Origin: Bacteroidales bacterium
GTDB taxonomy: Bacteria > Bacteroidota > Bacteroidia > Bacteroidales > WCHB1-69
Direction of reading: 5' to 3'
Assembly (NCBI GenBank): GCA_017964755.1
Contig: JAGCRI010000186.1
Location: 1-12,336 of the forward strand
Length of the DNA: 12,336 nucleotides
Within the stretch, counting starts at the first letter, position 1, and each line of letters starts with the position of its first letter. The notes under the pieces are model-generated. The model was not told the origin of the DNA, made no database searches, and was given only the letters and a program-made list of their open reading frames with translations. This document shows, piece by piece, positions 1-6,906 of the stretch. A program made the position numbers and the translations under genes.

Positions 1-1604
1 CCAGTATTTGATGTGGTTTTAGTACTTAATTGAATTCCTGAATAAGAATAATTTAACGCTCGATAATATACAGGATTATTGCTGTTAGATGAATTTACTG
101 TACAACTCCAAAAATATGCTTCACTATTAAGATTAGAATATGTGAAAGTATTACTTGAGCCACACGGAGAAGTATTCCAATAAGTGATTAAATAGCCTGC
201 AGGAATTGCAGAAAAACCGCTCGTATTGAATCCAGTAACGTCATATTGGCAGTATCCTGGTGCAAATGAATTACTTTGATATGCAGTCCAATATTGTGGT
301 GCAGCAAGCCTTTTCGCCATAGAACCTCTATAACCTGAAGAATTGCAGTTTACATCAATGCCAGGCTCAACATAATTCTCAAGTTCGCACCATTCCACAT
401 TACTCGGTACATGCCAGCCTGAAGGACAAATTCCTTGAATCCCACTTGGATTATTTGTAGATGAACCAGCTCCGTTCATAACTGCCGCCCATGAATATAA
501 CAAACCACGCAAATGGACATTTGTAGTATCATCGTTGTACATATAGCAATTTTTGAATGTACCGCAAGGTAACGAAGTCGTGCAAGTTGAAGTTGTTTGC
601 AATGAAATAACAGCACCATTGCTATAGTGTGTGGTTCGGAGGTTCTCTTTCATCCAGCATTGTGCTCCGATATAAATGGTTTGGTAAACATTCCCGTCGT
701 AATCCGTTACAGTGCCGCAATGAACAGGCGTGGTGAATTTTATCGGGTTGCCGTAACTTGTCCCTATAGAGTTGGTTGCGTATGCGCGAACATAGTATGT
801 TGTGCCTGAAACCAGACCGGTGCCCTTACTGATAAACGTGTCGATGCTTGTGCCGTCTGTGGTATAGCTGTTGCCAAGCGAAGGATTCGGGCTCGTACTC
901 CAGCATACGCCGCTTGCAATGACGCCGGTGCTGCCGGCACTGGTTATGTGGCACTGTACAAGCATTGTGCGCCCTGTAATGTCATATACGGTGTCTGTTA
1001 CCACTGTCGGAGGATTGCCAAGGGTGCCGCTACTATTACCCCATGTGGGGACATTGTTGTTGCCCATTATTAGAGACTGTCCCGGCAACCCTGCTGGAAC
1101 AATGCTCCAGTCATTACCTGTCCAATACAAAATGTCGCCAGGATTGCTACCGACAGGTCTGTTTGCCAAGTGATAATAATCGGAACTATCGGCGTAGGCG
1201 GTTTTGCCGGAATAAAAGGCGTATGGTACTGTAATAAGCTGCTGTGTGCCAGTTATGGTGTAATTGCTGCCACCGGCCGGATCAATTTCACTTTTCAGGA
1301 AATAATCATCGGCGGCCCAGTCAATGTTGGCGAACACGCTGCCAGGCGTTGGCGTTCCCGTACCGACTTGCACACTTGCCAAACCGTTGGTATTGGTTGT
1401 GGTAACGTGTGTCTCTTCATAAACGGGCAATCCGTTCGGATTTGTCGCAAGAATGCTGATTTTCATCCCAACATGCTGATTGACAACAAGTTCGTTGTTT
1501 ACATCGCGTACAACCACCTGATAAGTCATCTTTTCTGGCGGAACTTGAGCGGATAAAACAGAAACAATAATGGAAACTAAAGCACAAAGTATTGTTTTTT
1601 TCAT
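1..1604 (-). CDS. Secreted FISUMP-domain protein, paralog A (3' end beyond window)
   Basis: Reading the minus strand from the ATG at 1604 gives 534 codons with no stop before the window edge. By comparison with the four complete paralogs only about 10-15 C-terminal residues are missing, including the family ending SVRC(I/V)KN. Residues 1-19 are a Sec signal peptide (MKK start, hydrophobic core, probable cleavage at LSA|Q). Residues 20-135 are the N-terminal domain (MTYQVVVRD..., VPYAF), about 136-198 a linker, 199-293 an Fn3/Ig-like domain (GVCWST, TTYYVRAYATNS), and 296 onward the FISUMP domain (DGNVYQTIYIGAQCWMKENL, GICPSGWHVPS, YFWSCT). Cellular role is unknown; export to periplasm or surface is inferred. 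The linker resembles paralog C, whereas the C-terminal region (APGYCQYD, YYRALNYSYSG) resembles paralog B, so the gene looks mosaic. Unlike the others it has its own promoter-like box upstream. Family assignment is firm, function is not. Confidence 0.9.
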   Translation of the reverse strand, partial: MKKTILCALVSIIVSVLSAQVPPEKMTYQVVVRDVNNELVVNQHVGMKISILATNPNGLPVYEETHVTTTNTNGLASVQVGTGTPTPGSVFANIDWAADDYFLKSEIDPAGGSNYTITGTQQLITVPYAFYSGKTAYADSSDYYHLANRPVGSNPGDILYWTGNDWSIVPAGLPGQSLIMGNNNVPTWGNSSGTLGNPPTVVTDTVYDITGRTMLVQCHITSAGSTGVIASGVCWSTSPNPSLGNSYTTDGTSIDTFISKGTGLVSGTTYYVRAYATNSIGTSYGNPIKFTTPVHCGTVTDYDGNVYQTIYIGAQCWMKENLRTTHYSNGAVISLQTTSTCTTSLPCGTFKNCYMYNDDTTNVHLRGLLYSWAAVMNGAGSSTNNPSGIQGICPSGWHVPSNVEWCELENYVEPGIDVNCNSSGYRGSMAKRLAAPQYWTAYQSNSFAPGYCQYDVTGFNTSGFSAIPAGYLITYWNTSPCGSSNTFTYSNLNSEAYFWSCTVNSSNSNNPVYYRALNYSYSGIQLSTKTTSNT

Positions 1605-1622
1605 AACGTTAAAATTGTGCGA

Positions 1623-1630
1623 CAAAGATA
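1623..1630 (-). promoter_or_regulatory. Bacteroidota -7 promoter box upstream of paralog A
   Basis: On the minus strand this reads TATCTTTG, a perfect match to the Bacteroidota -7 consensus TAnnTTTG, and is followed by TCGCA. It lies 18 bp upstream of the ATG at 1604, implying a short leader of roughly 8-14 nt. I see no convincing -33 TTTG box at the expected distance. It sits just downstream of the terminator-like hairpin, which fits a separate transcription start for paralog A. Confidence 0.6.
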
Positions 1631-1669
1631 TAAAAAATAACTTTTATCCGTGCAGATTCGTGTTTTTGC

Positions 1670-1757
1670 AATAAACAAAAAGAGCTGCAGCACGACAATA
1701 TCATTCTTAAAAATAAACAAATAAGAGCCGCAGCGTGCCACGGCTCTATAATATCAT
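1670..1757. repeat. Imperfect direct duplication of a terminator-like element
   Basis: Two adjacent copies can be aligned. Copy one is about 1670-1704 and copy two about 1712-1757. Both run AATAAACAAA, then AGAGCYGCAGC, then AATATCAT. Copy two contains the extra arm CGGCTCT that closes a hairpin; copy one lacks it and so looks like a decayed or incomplete copy. The duplication lies in the only long spacer of the array. Confidence 0.6.
1724..1747 (-). terminator. Probable intrinsic terminator after paralog B
   Basis: AGAGCCG (1724-1730) and CGGCTCT (1741-1747) form a perfect 7-bp stem with a 10-nt loop. On the minus strand the stem is followed by TATTTGTTTATTTTTAAG, a T-rich though interrupted tract. 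It lies 44 bp past the stop of paralog B, so it probably ends the transcript of the four upstream genes. Confidence 0.6.
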
Positions 1758-1760
1758 CAT

Positions 1761-1790
1761 CTATCTCCTATTTCCTAACTCCTATCTCCT
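1761..1790. repeat. Heptamer tandem repeat, spacer B/A
   Basis: The plus strand reads CTATCTC, CTATTTC, CTAACTC, CTATCTC and a partial CT: four units and part of a fifth in a 7-bp period. On the coding strand the unit is GAGATAG or GAGTTAG. It starts one base beyond the stop codon of paralog B (1792-1794). Here a terminator and promoter separate it from the next start codon, unlike the other three spacers. Confidence 0.85.
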
Positions 1791-1791
1791 T

Positions 1792-3447
1792 TTAATTCTT
1801 TATACAGCGGACAGAAAATGCGAAATTGTTACTATAAGTATTTGTCATTTGTTTTGTGCTTAATTGTATTCCTGAATATGAATAATTTAATGCACGATAG
1901 TAAACAGAATTATAACTCCCAGCTGAATTTATTGTACAACTCCAAAAATATGCTTCACTATTAAGATTGTAGTAATTAGAACCATTACCTGAATTACATC
2001 CACTATAATTCCAAACTGATTGCAAATATCCGGATGGGATTGCAGAAAAGCCGCTTGTATTAAAACCAGCTGTATCGTATTGACAGTATCCCGGAGCAAA
2101 AGAATTACTTTGATAAGCATCCCAATATATAGGAGCAGCCATTTTTTTTGCCATTGAACCTCTATATCCTGTTGAGTTACAATTCACATCTATTCCTGGC
2201 TCAACGTAATTCTCAAGTTCACACCATTCCGCATTACTCGGCACATGCCAACCTGAAGGACATATTCCCTGTATTCCACTCGGATTATTGGTTGAAGACC
2301 CGGCTCCATTCATCACAGCTGCCCAAGAATAAAGCAAACCTCGTGTTGCAACATTAGAATGGTTATCCCCATATTCATAATAATATTGATACGCATTATA
2401 TGGAAAATCAGAAGTGCAAGTTGATGCGGTTTGTTTCGTTATTGTCGCGCCGTTGCTGTAGTGTGTGGTTTTCAAGTTTTCTTTCATCCAGCACTGCGCA
2501 CCAATATAGATGGTCTGGTAAACATTCCCGTCGTAATCTGCTACGGTACCGCAATGAACAGGCGTGGTGAACTTAATAGGATTGCCGTAACTCGTTCCAA
2601 CTGAGTTGGTTGCGTAGGCGCGTACATAATATGTGGTGCCTGAAACCAAACCTGTACCTTTGCTTATGAACGTGTCAATACTTGTACCATCAGTGGTATA
2701 ACTGTTTCCAAGTGAGGGATTCGGGTTCGTGCTCCAACAAACGCCGCTGGCAATGACACCGGTGCTGCCGGCATTGGTGATATGGCACTGCACAAGCATT
2801 GTGCGCCCTGTGATGTCAAAAACCGTATCTGTGAAAACCGTGGGTGCAATGCTATTTAACATATTGGGATTTGTTGTCCACGAAAGGCCGTTGCTCTGTG
2901 CGGTGAGCACCTGGCCCGGAGTGCCGACCGGCAAAATACGCCATGTGGAATCTGTCGGATCCCAGTAGAGAATATCACCTGCATTACTACCTATAGGACG
3001 ATTGCCGAGATGGTAGAAATCTGAGCTGTCGGCATACAAAGACTCCTTCGCCAAAAAAGCGTAGGGCACTGTTACCAATTGCTGCGCCCCCTCAATGGTG
3101 TAGTTTGAACCTCCGGTAGGGTCAATTTCACATTTCACAAAATAATCATCTGCTTTCCAGTCAATATTGGCGAAAACACTGCCCGGATTAGGCGTGCCCG
3201 TTCCAATTTGCAAGGTTAACAACGCATTAGCGTTTGTAGCTGCAGTGTGCGTTTCCGAATAAACTGCATTACCATTTGGTGACGTCTTCAAAATACTGAT
3301 TCTAATACCAATCTGCTGGTTAACAACCAATTCGTTATTGGCATCACGCACCACTGTCTGATAACTCATTTTCTCCGGCGGGACTTGAGCTCTTAAAACT
3401 GAAATTCCCCAAAGAGCTACAACTGCAAAAAGTATTGTTCGTTTCAT
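1792..3447 (-). CDS. Secreted FISUMP-domain protein, paralog B
   Basis: This 551-residue protein has a Sec signal peptide (residues 1-20, probable cleavage RA|Q) with no lipobox cysteine. Residues 22-135 form the Bacteroidota N-terminal domain (KMSYQTVVRD, IDWKADDYFVKCEIDP, VPYAF). Residues 136-200 are a linker with GDILYWD and GTPGQVLT. Residues 202-296 are an Fn3/Ig-like domain (SGVCWSTNPNPS, TTYYVRAYATNSVG). Residues 299-551 are a FISUMP domain (TIGR02145/PF09603 type), seen from DGNVYQTIYIGAQCWMKENL, GLLYSW, CPSGWHVPS, YFWSCT and the ending FAFSVRCIKN. There is no type IX secretion C-terminal signal, so a surface location is inferred only. Residues 337-367, 474-493 and 532-543 differ strongly from the paralogs. 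It is the last gene of the presumed four-gene transcript, 42 bp after paralog C's downstream neighbour at 3490. Molecular function is unknown. Confidence 0.95.
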   Translation of the reverse strand: MKRTILFAVVALWGISVLRAQVPPEKMSYQTVVRDANNELVVNQQIGIRISILKTSPNGNAVYSETHTAATNANALLTLQIGTGTPNPGSVFANIDWKADDYFVKCEIDPTGGSNYTIEGAQQLVTVPYAFLAKESLYADSSDFYHLGNRPIGSNAGDILYWDPTDSTWRILPVGTPGQVLTAQSNGLSWTTNPNMLNSIAPTVFTDTVFDITGRTMLVQCHITNAGSTGVIASGVCWSTNPNPSLGNSYTTDGTSIDTFISKGTGLVSGTTYYVRAYATNSVGTSYGNPIKFTTPVHCGTVADYDGNVYQTIYIGAQCWMKENLKTTHYSNGATITKQTASTCTSDFPYNAYQYYYEYGDNHSNVATRGLLYSWAAVMNGAGSSTNNPSGIQGICPSGWHVPSNAEWCELENYVEPGIDVNCNSTGYRGSMAKKMAAPIYWDAYQSNSFAPGYCQYDTAGFNTSGFSAIPSGYLQSVWNYSGCNSGNGSNYYNLNSEAYFWSCTINSAGSYNSVYYRALNYSYSGIQLSTKQMTNTYSNNFAFSVRCIKN

Positions 3448-3468
3448 ATCAATAAAATTTTCTGATTT

Positions 3469-3496
3469 CTATCTGCTAACTCCTAATTCCTAATTC
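3469..3496. repeat. Heptamer tandem repeat, spacer C/B
   Basis: Four contiguous 7-bp units on the plus strand: CTATCTG, CTAACTC, CTAATTC, CTAATTC. The last unit (3490-3496) covers the stop codon TAG and the final Asn codon of the gene at 3490-5154. The other end is 21 bp upstream of the ATG at 3447, too far for the GGAG-like cores to act as a normal Shine-Dalgarno. Confidence 0.85.
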
Positions 3497-5154
3497 TTTA
3501 TGCATCGCACAGAATAGGCATAATAAGTACTGGTTGACGTATAATTATTAATTCTTGTAGATAATTGTATTCCTGATGATGAATAACTGATTGACCTATA
3601 ATAAACAGGATTGTAACTTCCACCAGAATTTAATGTACAACTCCAAAAATATGCCTCAGTATTTATGCTTGAAAATTTAACTGAATTATTACTGGAATAG
3701 CAGTCTGAATAATATACGTAAGTACTCATATAACCCGAAGGAATTGCTGAGAAACCGCTTGTATTAAATCCCGTAGCATCATATTGCCAATATCCTGGAG
3801 CGAAAGAATTACTGGAATACCCCGTCCAATATTGTGGTGCTGCGAGGCGTTTCGCCATAGAGCCACGATACCCCGTTGAATTGCAATTCACATCAATTCC
3901 GGGTTCAACATAGTTTTCAAGTTCGCACCATTCAGCGTTGCTCGGCACATGCCAACCTGAAGGACAAATGCCCTGAATGCCGCTTGGATTATTGGTTGAT
4001 GACCCCGCTCCGTTCATCACAGCTGCCCAAGAATAAAGCAAACCGCGGGTTGCAACGTATGAACTATCATCTTTATACTGATAATAATTCTTATTCGTTC
4101 CCATCGGATATGTTGAAGTACAAGTTGAGGCATTTGTATATGGGGTCTGCTTTGTTATTGCCGCACCATTGCTGTAGTGTGTGGTTCTTAGGTTCTCTTT
4201 CATCCAGCATTGCGCTCCGATATAAATGGTTTGGTAAACATTGCCATCCCAATCGGTTACGGTGCCGCAATGAACAGGCGTGGTGAACTTAATAGGATTA
4301 CCGTAACTTGTTCCTACAGAGTTAGTTGCGTATGCACGAACATAGTATGTAGTGCCGGAAACAAGTCCCGTACCTTTGCTTACGAAAGTGTCGATACTTG
4401 TGCCATCAGTGGTGTAGCTGTTTCCAAGCGAAGGATTAGCGTTGGTGCTCCAACAAATGCCGCTTGCAATGACGCCTGTGCTGCCGGCATTGGTGATGTG
4501 GCACTGCACAAGCATTGTGCGCCCTGTGATGTCATAAACGGTGTCGGTAACAACTGTGGGTGGGTCGCTGTTAAGTAAAGCAGGATTTGATATCCAACTC
4601 AAACCGCCGTTGTTCGATGTGAGCACTTGCCCCTGCTGGCCGAGCGGGAGAATATGCCACGATGTGTCACTGCTGTCCCAGTATAGAATATCGCCATTAT
4701 TCGTGCCGACAGGACGGTTTGAAATTTGGTTGTAATCGACGAACGCAGTGGTGCCGCTATGGAAAGCGTAAGGCACGGTTATTAGCTGCTGAGTGCCTGT
4801 TATCGTGTAGTTGGAGCCGCCAACGGGGTCAATCTCGCTTTTCAGGTAGTAGTCTCCCCCGCCCCAGTCTATCGCCGAAAAATCGCTGCCAGGGGTTGGT
4901 GTCCCCGTTCCGACTTGTATTGAAAGCAAAGCGTTTGTGTTGGTCGCCGCATTGTGCGTCTCTTCATATATCGCCAACCCGTTAGGACTATTTGCCAAAA
5001 TTGAAATCTTCACCCCAACCTGTTGGTTCGTAACCAACTCGTTGTTATTATCCCTCACTACAACCTGATATGTCATCTTCTGCGGCGGCACTTGAGCACT
5101 TAAAACTGATATCCCGAAAAGAAATACAACTGCAAAAAGTATTGTTTGTTTCAT
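3490..5154 (-). CDS. Secreted FISUMP-domain protein, paralog C
   Basis: This 554-residue protein repeats the family plan. Residues 1-20 are a Sec signal peptide (LSA|Q), 22-131 the N-terminal domain (KMTYQVVVRD, VPYAF), about 132-196 the linker (GDILYWDSSD, QGQVLTSNNGGLSW), 199-293 the Fn3/Ig-like domain, and 296-554 the FISUMP domain ending YSVRCIKN. Six cysteines in the FISUMP part are shared with most paralogs (CGTV, QCWM, ICPSG, EWCE, VNC, WSCT), plus the terminal SVRC. The tip-loop stretch at residues 475-497 is rich in Tyr, Ser and Asn and unlike its neighbours. The gene is 42 bp upstream of paralog B and 44 bp downstream of paralog D, consistent with co-transcription. The start is fixed by the signal peptide and by an A/T-rich leader ending TTTATTGAT that also precedes paralog B. 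Function is not recognised beyond the family; carbohydrate or surface binding is only a guess. Confidence 0.95.
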   Translation of the reverse strand: MKQTILFAVVFLFGISVLSAQVPPQKMTYQVVVRDNNNELVTNQQVGVKISILANSPNGLAIYEETHNAATNTNALLSIQVGTGTPTPGSDFSAIDWGGGDYYLKSEIDPVGGSNYTITGTQQLITVPYAFHSGTTAFVDYNQISNRPVGTNNGDILYWDSSDTSWHILPLGQQGQVLTSNNGGLSWISNPALLNSDPPTVVTDTVYDITGRTMLVQCHITNAGSTGVIASGICWSTNANPSLGNSYTTDGTSIDTFVSKGTGLVSGTTYYVRAYATNSVGTSYGNPIKFTTPVHCGTVTDWDGNVYQTIYIGAQCWMKENLRTTHYSNGAAITKQTPYTNASTCTSTYPMGTNKNYYQYKDDSSYVATRGLLYSWAAVMNGAGSSTNNPSGIQGICPSGWHVPSNAEWCELENYVEPGIDVNCNSTGYRGSMAKRLAAPQYWTGYSSNSFAPGYWQYDATGFNTSGFSAIPSGYMSTYVYYSDCYSSNNSVKFSSINTEAYFWSCTLNSGGSYNPVYYRSISYSSSGIQLSTRINNYTSTSTYYAYSVRCIKN

Positions 5155-5170
5155 ATCAATAAAAATTTTT

Positions 5171-5205
5171 CTAACTTCTAATTCCTAACTCCTATCTCCT
5201 AATTT
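5171..5205. repeat. Heptamer tandem repeat, spacer D/C
   Basis: Five contiguous units on the plus strand: CTAACTT, CTAATTC, CTAACTC, CTATCTC, CTAATTT. The last (5199-5205) includes the TAG stop of the gene at 5199-6839. The near end is 16 bp upstream of the ATG at 5154. This is the longest run of the four. Confidence 0.85.
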
Positions 5206-6839
5206 TTCACACAACGTACACTCATAGCGTAATAATTATATACGGTTCCATAAGTTGTATATGAGGAATTAAGACACACACCTGAAGAACTATGTGAAAG
5301 AATTCTATAATTAACAGGATTATACGATGTGCTATTTGTAGTACAACTCCAAAAATATGCATAATTATTTAAATCCTCGTACTGCGCAGTACAACTGCCA
5401 GCCGAACCGGAATAATATGTATTCAACCTGCCACACGGAATAGCAGAAAACCCGCTTGTGTTAAATCCTGAGATATCATAATGCCAATATCCAGGTGCGA
5501 AAGAATTACTTTGATATGATGACCAATATTGAGGCGCAGATAATTTTTTAGCCATAGATCCCCGATAGCTATATGTACCACAATTAACGTCAATTCCTGG
5601 TTCAACATAATTCTCAAGTTCGCACCATTCCGCATTGCTCGGCACATGCCAACCAGAAGGACAAATGCCTTGAATACCACTCGGATTATTGTTTGATGAG
5701 CCTGCCCCATTCATTACAGCCCACCAAGAATACAATAATCCCCTATCGGCTGTTATTAGTGTATCATTGTTGTAATCATAATAAAATTTATTAGAACTGA
5801 TAGGATATGTAGAGGCTCCATTTCCTGAAGAAGGTATCATTTTTGTCATCGCTGCCCCATTGCTGTAATGTGTGGTTTTGAGGTTCTCTTTCATCCAACA
5901 TTGAGCCCCTATATATATGGTTTGGTAAGTATTACCGTCCCAATCGGTTACGGTGCCGCAGTGTTCTGGCGTGGTGAACTTAATTGGATTACCGTAACTT
6001 GTCCCTATTGAGTTAGTTGCGTATGCACGCACATAGTAGGTTGTGCCAGAGACCAACCCTGTTACTTTGCTTATGAATGTATCAATACTCGTGCCGTCTG
6101 AAGTATAGCTGTTGCCAAGTGATGGGTAAGGATTTGTGCTCCAGCAGACACCGCTTGCAATTACACCCGTACTGCCCGGATCAACAATGTGGCATTGTAC
6201 AAGAGAGGTACGACCCGTGATGTCAAAAACAGTGTCTGTGACAATTACTGGCGGATTACCTAATGTCCCATTCACATTAGCCCATGAAGGTATGTTGTTG
6301 TTACCCATCACAAGTGTCTGCCCCGGAAGACCGGCAGAGACAATACTCCAGCCGTTGCCGTCCCAATATAACAAATCGCCGGGATTGCTGCCCACAGGTT
6401 TGTTGTCGAGGTTGTTGTAGTCGAAATACCCTGTCGTGCCGCTGTAAAAAGCGTAAGGCACTGTCAAAAGCTGTTGTGTACCCGTAATAGTATAACTGTT
6501 GCCTCCGTTCGGATCTATCTCGGATTTTAGGTAGTAATCGTGGTTGCCCCAGTCAATGTCAGCCAAGTTGGTGCCGACCAAAAGCGTTCCCGTGCCGATT
6601 TCCACTGTGGCTAACGCCTGTGCGTTGGTTGTCGCCGTGTGGGTCTCTTCAAAAACCTTGACCCCGTTCAGATTGTCTTCCAAAATTGATATTCTGATAC
6701 CAATAGTCTGATTAACAACAAGTTCGTTATTGGCATCACGTACCACTGTCTGATAACTCATTTTTTTTGGCGGCGCCTGCGCACTTAAAACTGAAATCCC
6801 GAAAAGTACTGCAACTGCAAAAAATATCGTTTGCTTCAT
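5199..6839 (-). CDS. Secreted FISUMP-domain protein, paralog D
   Basis: This 546-residue protein has the shared layout: Sec signal peptide 1-20 (LSA|Q), N-terminal domain 22-131, linker 132-196, Fn3/Ig-like domain 197-290, FISUMP domain 293-546 ending MSVRCVKN. It is the most divergent member in its FISUMP half: CGTYSYRG replaces the usual CNSTGYRG, LLYSWWAV replaces LLYSWAAV, and the tail after YFWSCT differs in length and sequence. Its linker (WSIVSAGLPGQTLVMGNNN) belongs with paralog A, not with B, C and E. It lies 44 bp upstream of paralog C and 67 bp downstream of paralog E. The leader ending TTTTATTAAT before the ATG matches its neighbours, which supports the start. Export is well supported by the signal peptide; the role outside the cytoplasm is unknown. 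Confidence 0.95.
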   Translation of the reverse strand: MKQTIFFAVAVLFGISVLSAQAPPKKMSYQTVVRDANNELVVNQTIGIRISILEDNLNGVKVFEETHTATTNAQALATVEIGTGTLLVGTNLADIDWGNHDYYLKSEIDPNGGNSYTITGTQQLLTVPYAFYSGTTGYFDYNNLDNKPVGSNPGDLLYWDGNGWSIVSAGLPGQTLVMGNNNIPSWANVNGTLGNPPVIVTDTVFDITGRTSLVQCHIVDPGSTGVIASGVCWSTNPYPSLGNSYTSDGTSIDTFISKVTGLVSGTTYYVRAYATNSIGTSYGNPIKFTTPEHCGTVTDWDGNTYQTIYIGAQCWMKENLKTTHYSNGAAMTKMIPSSGNGASTYPISSNKFYYDYNNDTLITADRGLLYSWWAVMNGAGSSNNNPSGIQGICPSGWHVPSNAEWCELENYVEPGIDVNCGTYSYRGSMAKKLSAPQYWSSYQSNSFAPGYWHYDISGFNTSGFSAIPCGRLNTYYSGSAGSCTAQYEDLNNYAYFWSCTTNSTSYNPVNYRILSHSSSGVCLNSSYTTYGTVYNYYAMSVRCVKN

Positions 6840-6856
6840 ATTAATAAAATTATTTT

Positions 6857-6884
6857 CTAACTCCTATCTCCTAACTTCTATTTC
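6857..6884. repeat. Heptamer tandem repeat, spacer E/D
   Basis: Four units on the plus strand: CTAACTC, CTATCTC, CTAACTT, CTATTTC, followed by a weaker CTTATTT. The near end is 17 bp upstream of the ATG at 6839. Unlike the spacers at 3490 and 5199, about 22 bp of unrelated sequence separates the repeat from the upstream stop codon at 6907. Confidence 0.8.
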
Positions 6885-6906
6885 CTTATTTGCGAATTAT
6901 CGCTGA

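Noticed and set aside
1761..6884. Heptamer runs as a CRISPR array or as ribosome binding sites
   Set aside because: Units are 7 bp with no spacers, so not CRISPR. The GGAG cores are 16 bp or more from the start codons, too far for a standard Shine-Dalgarno.
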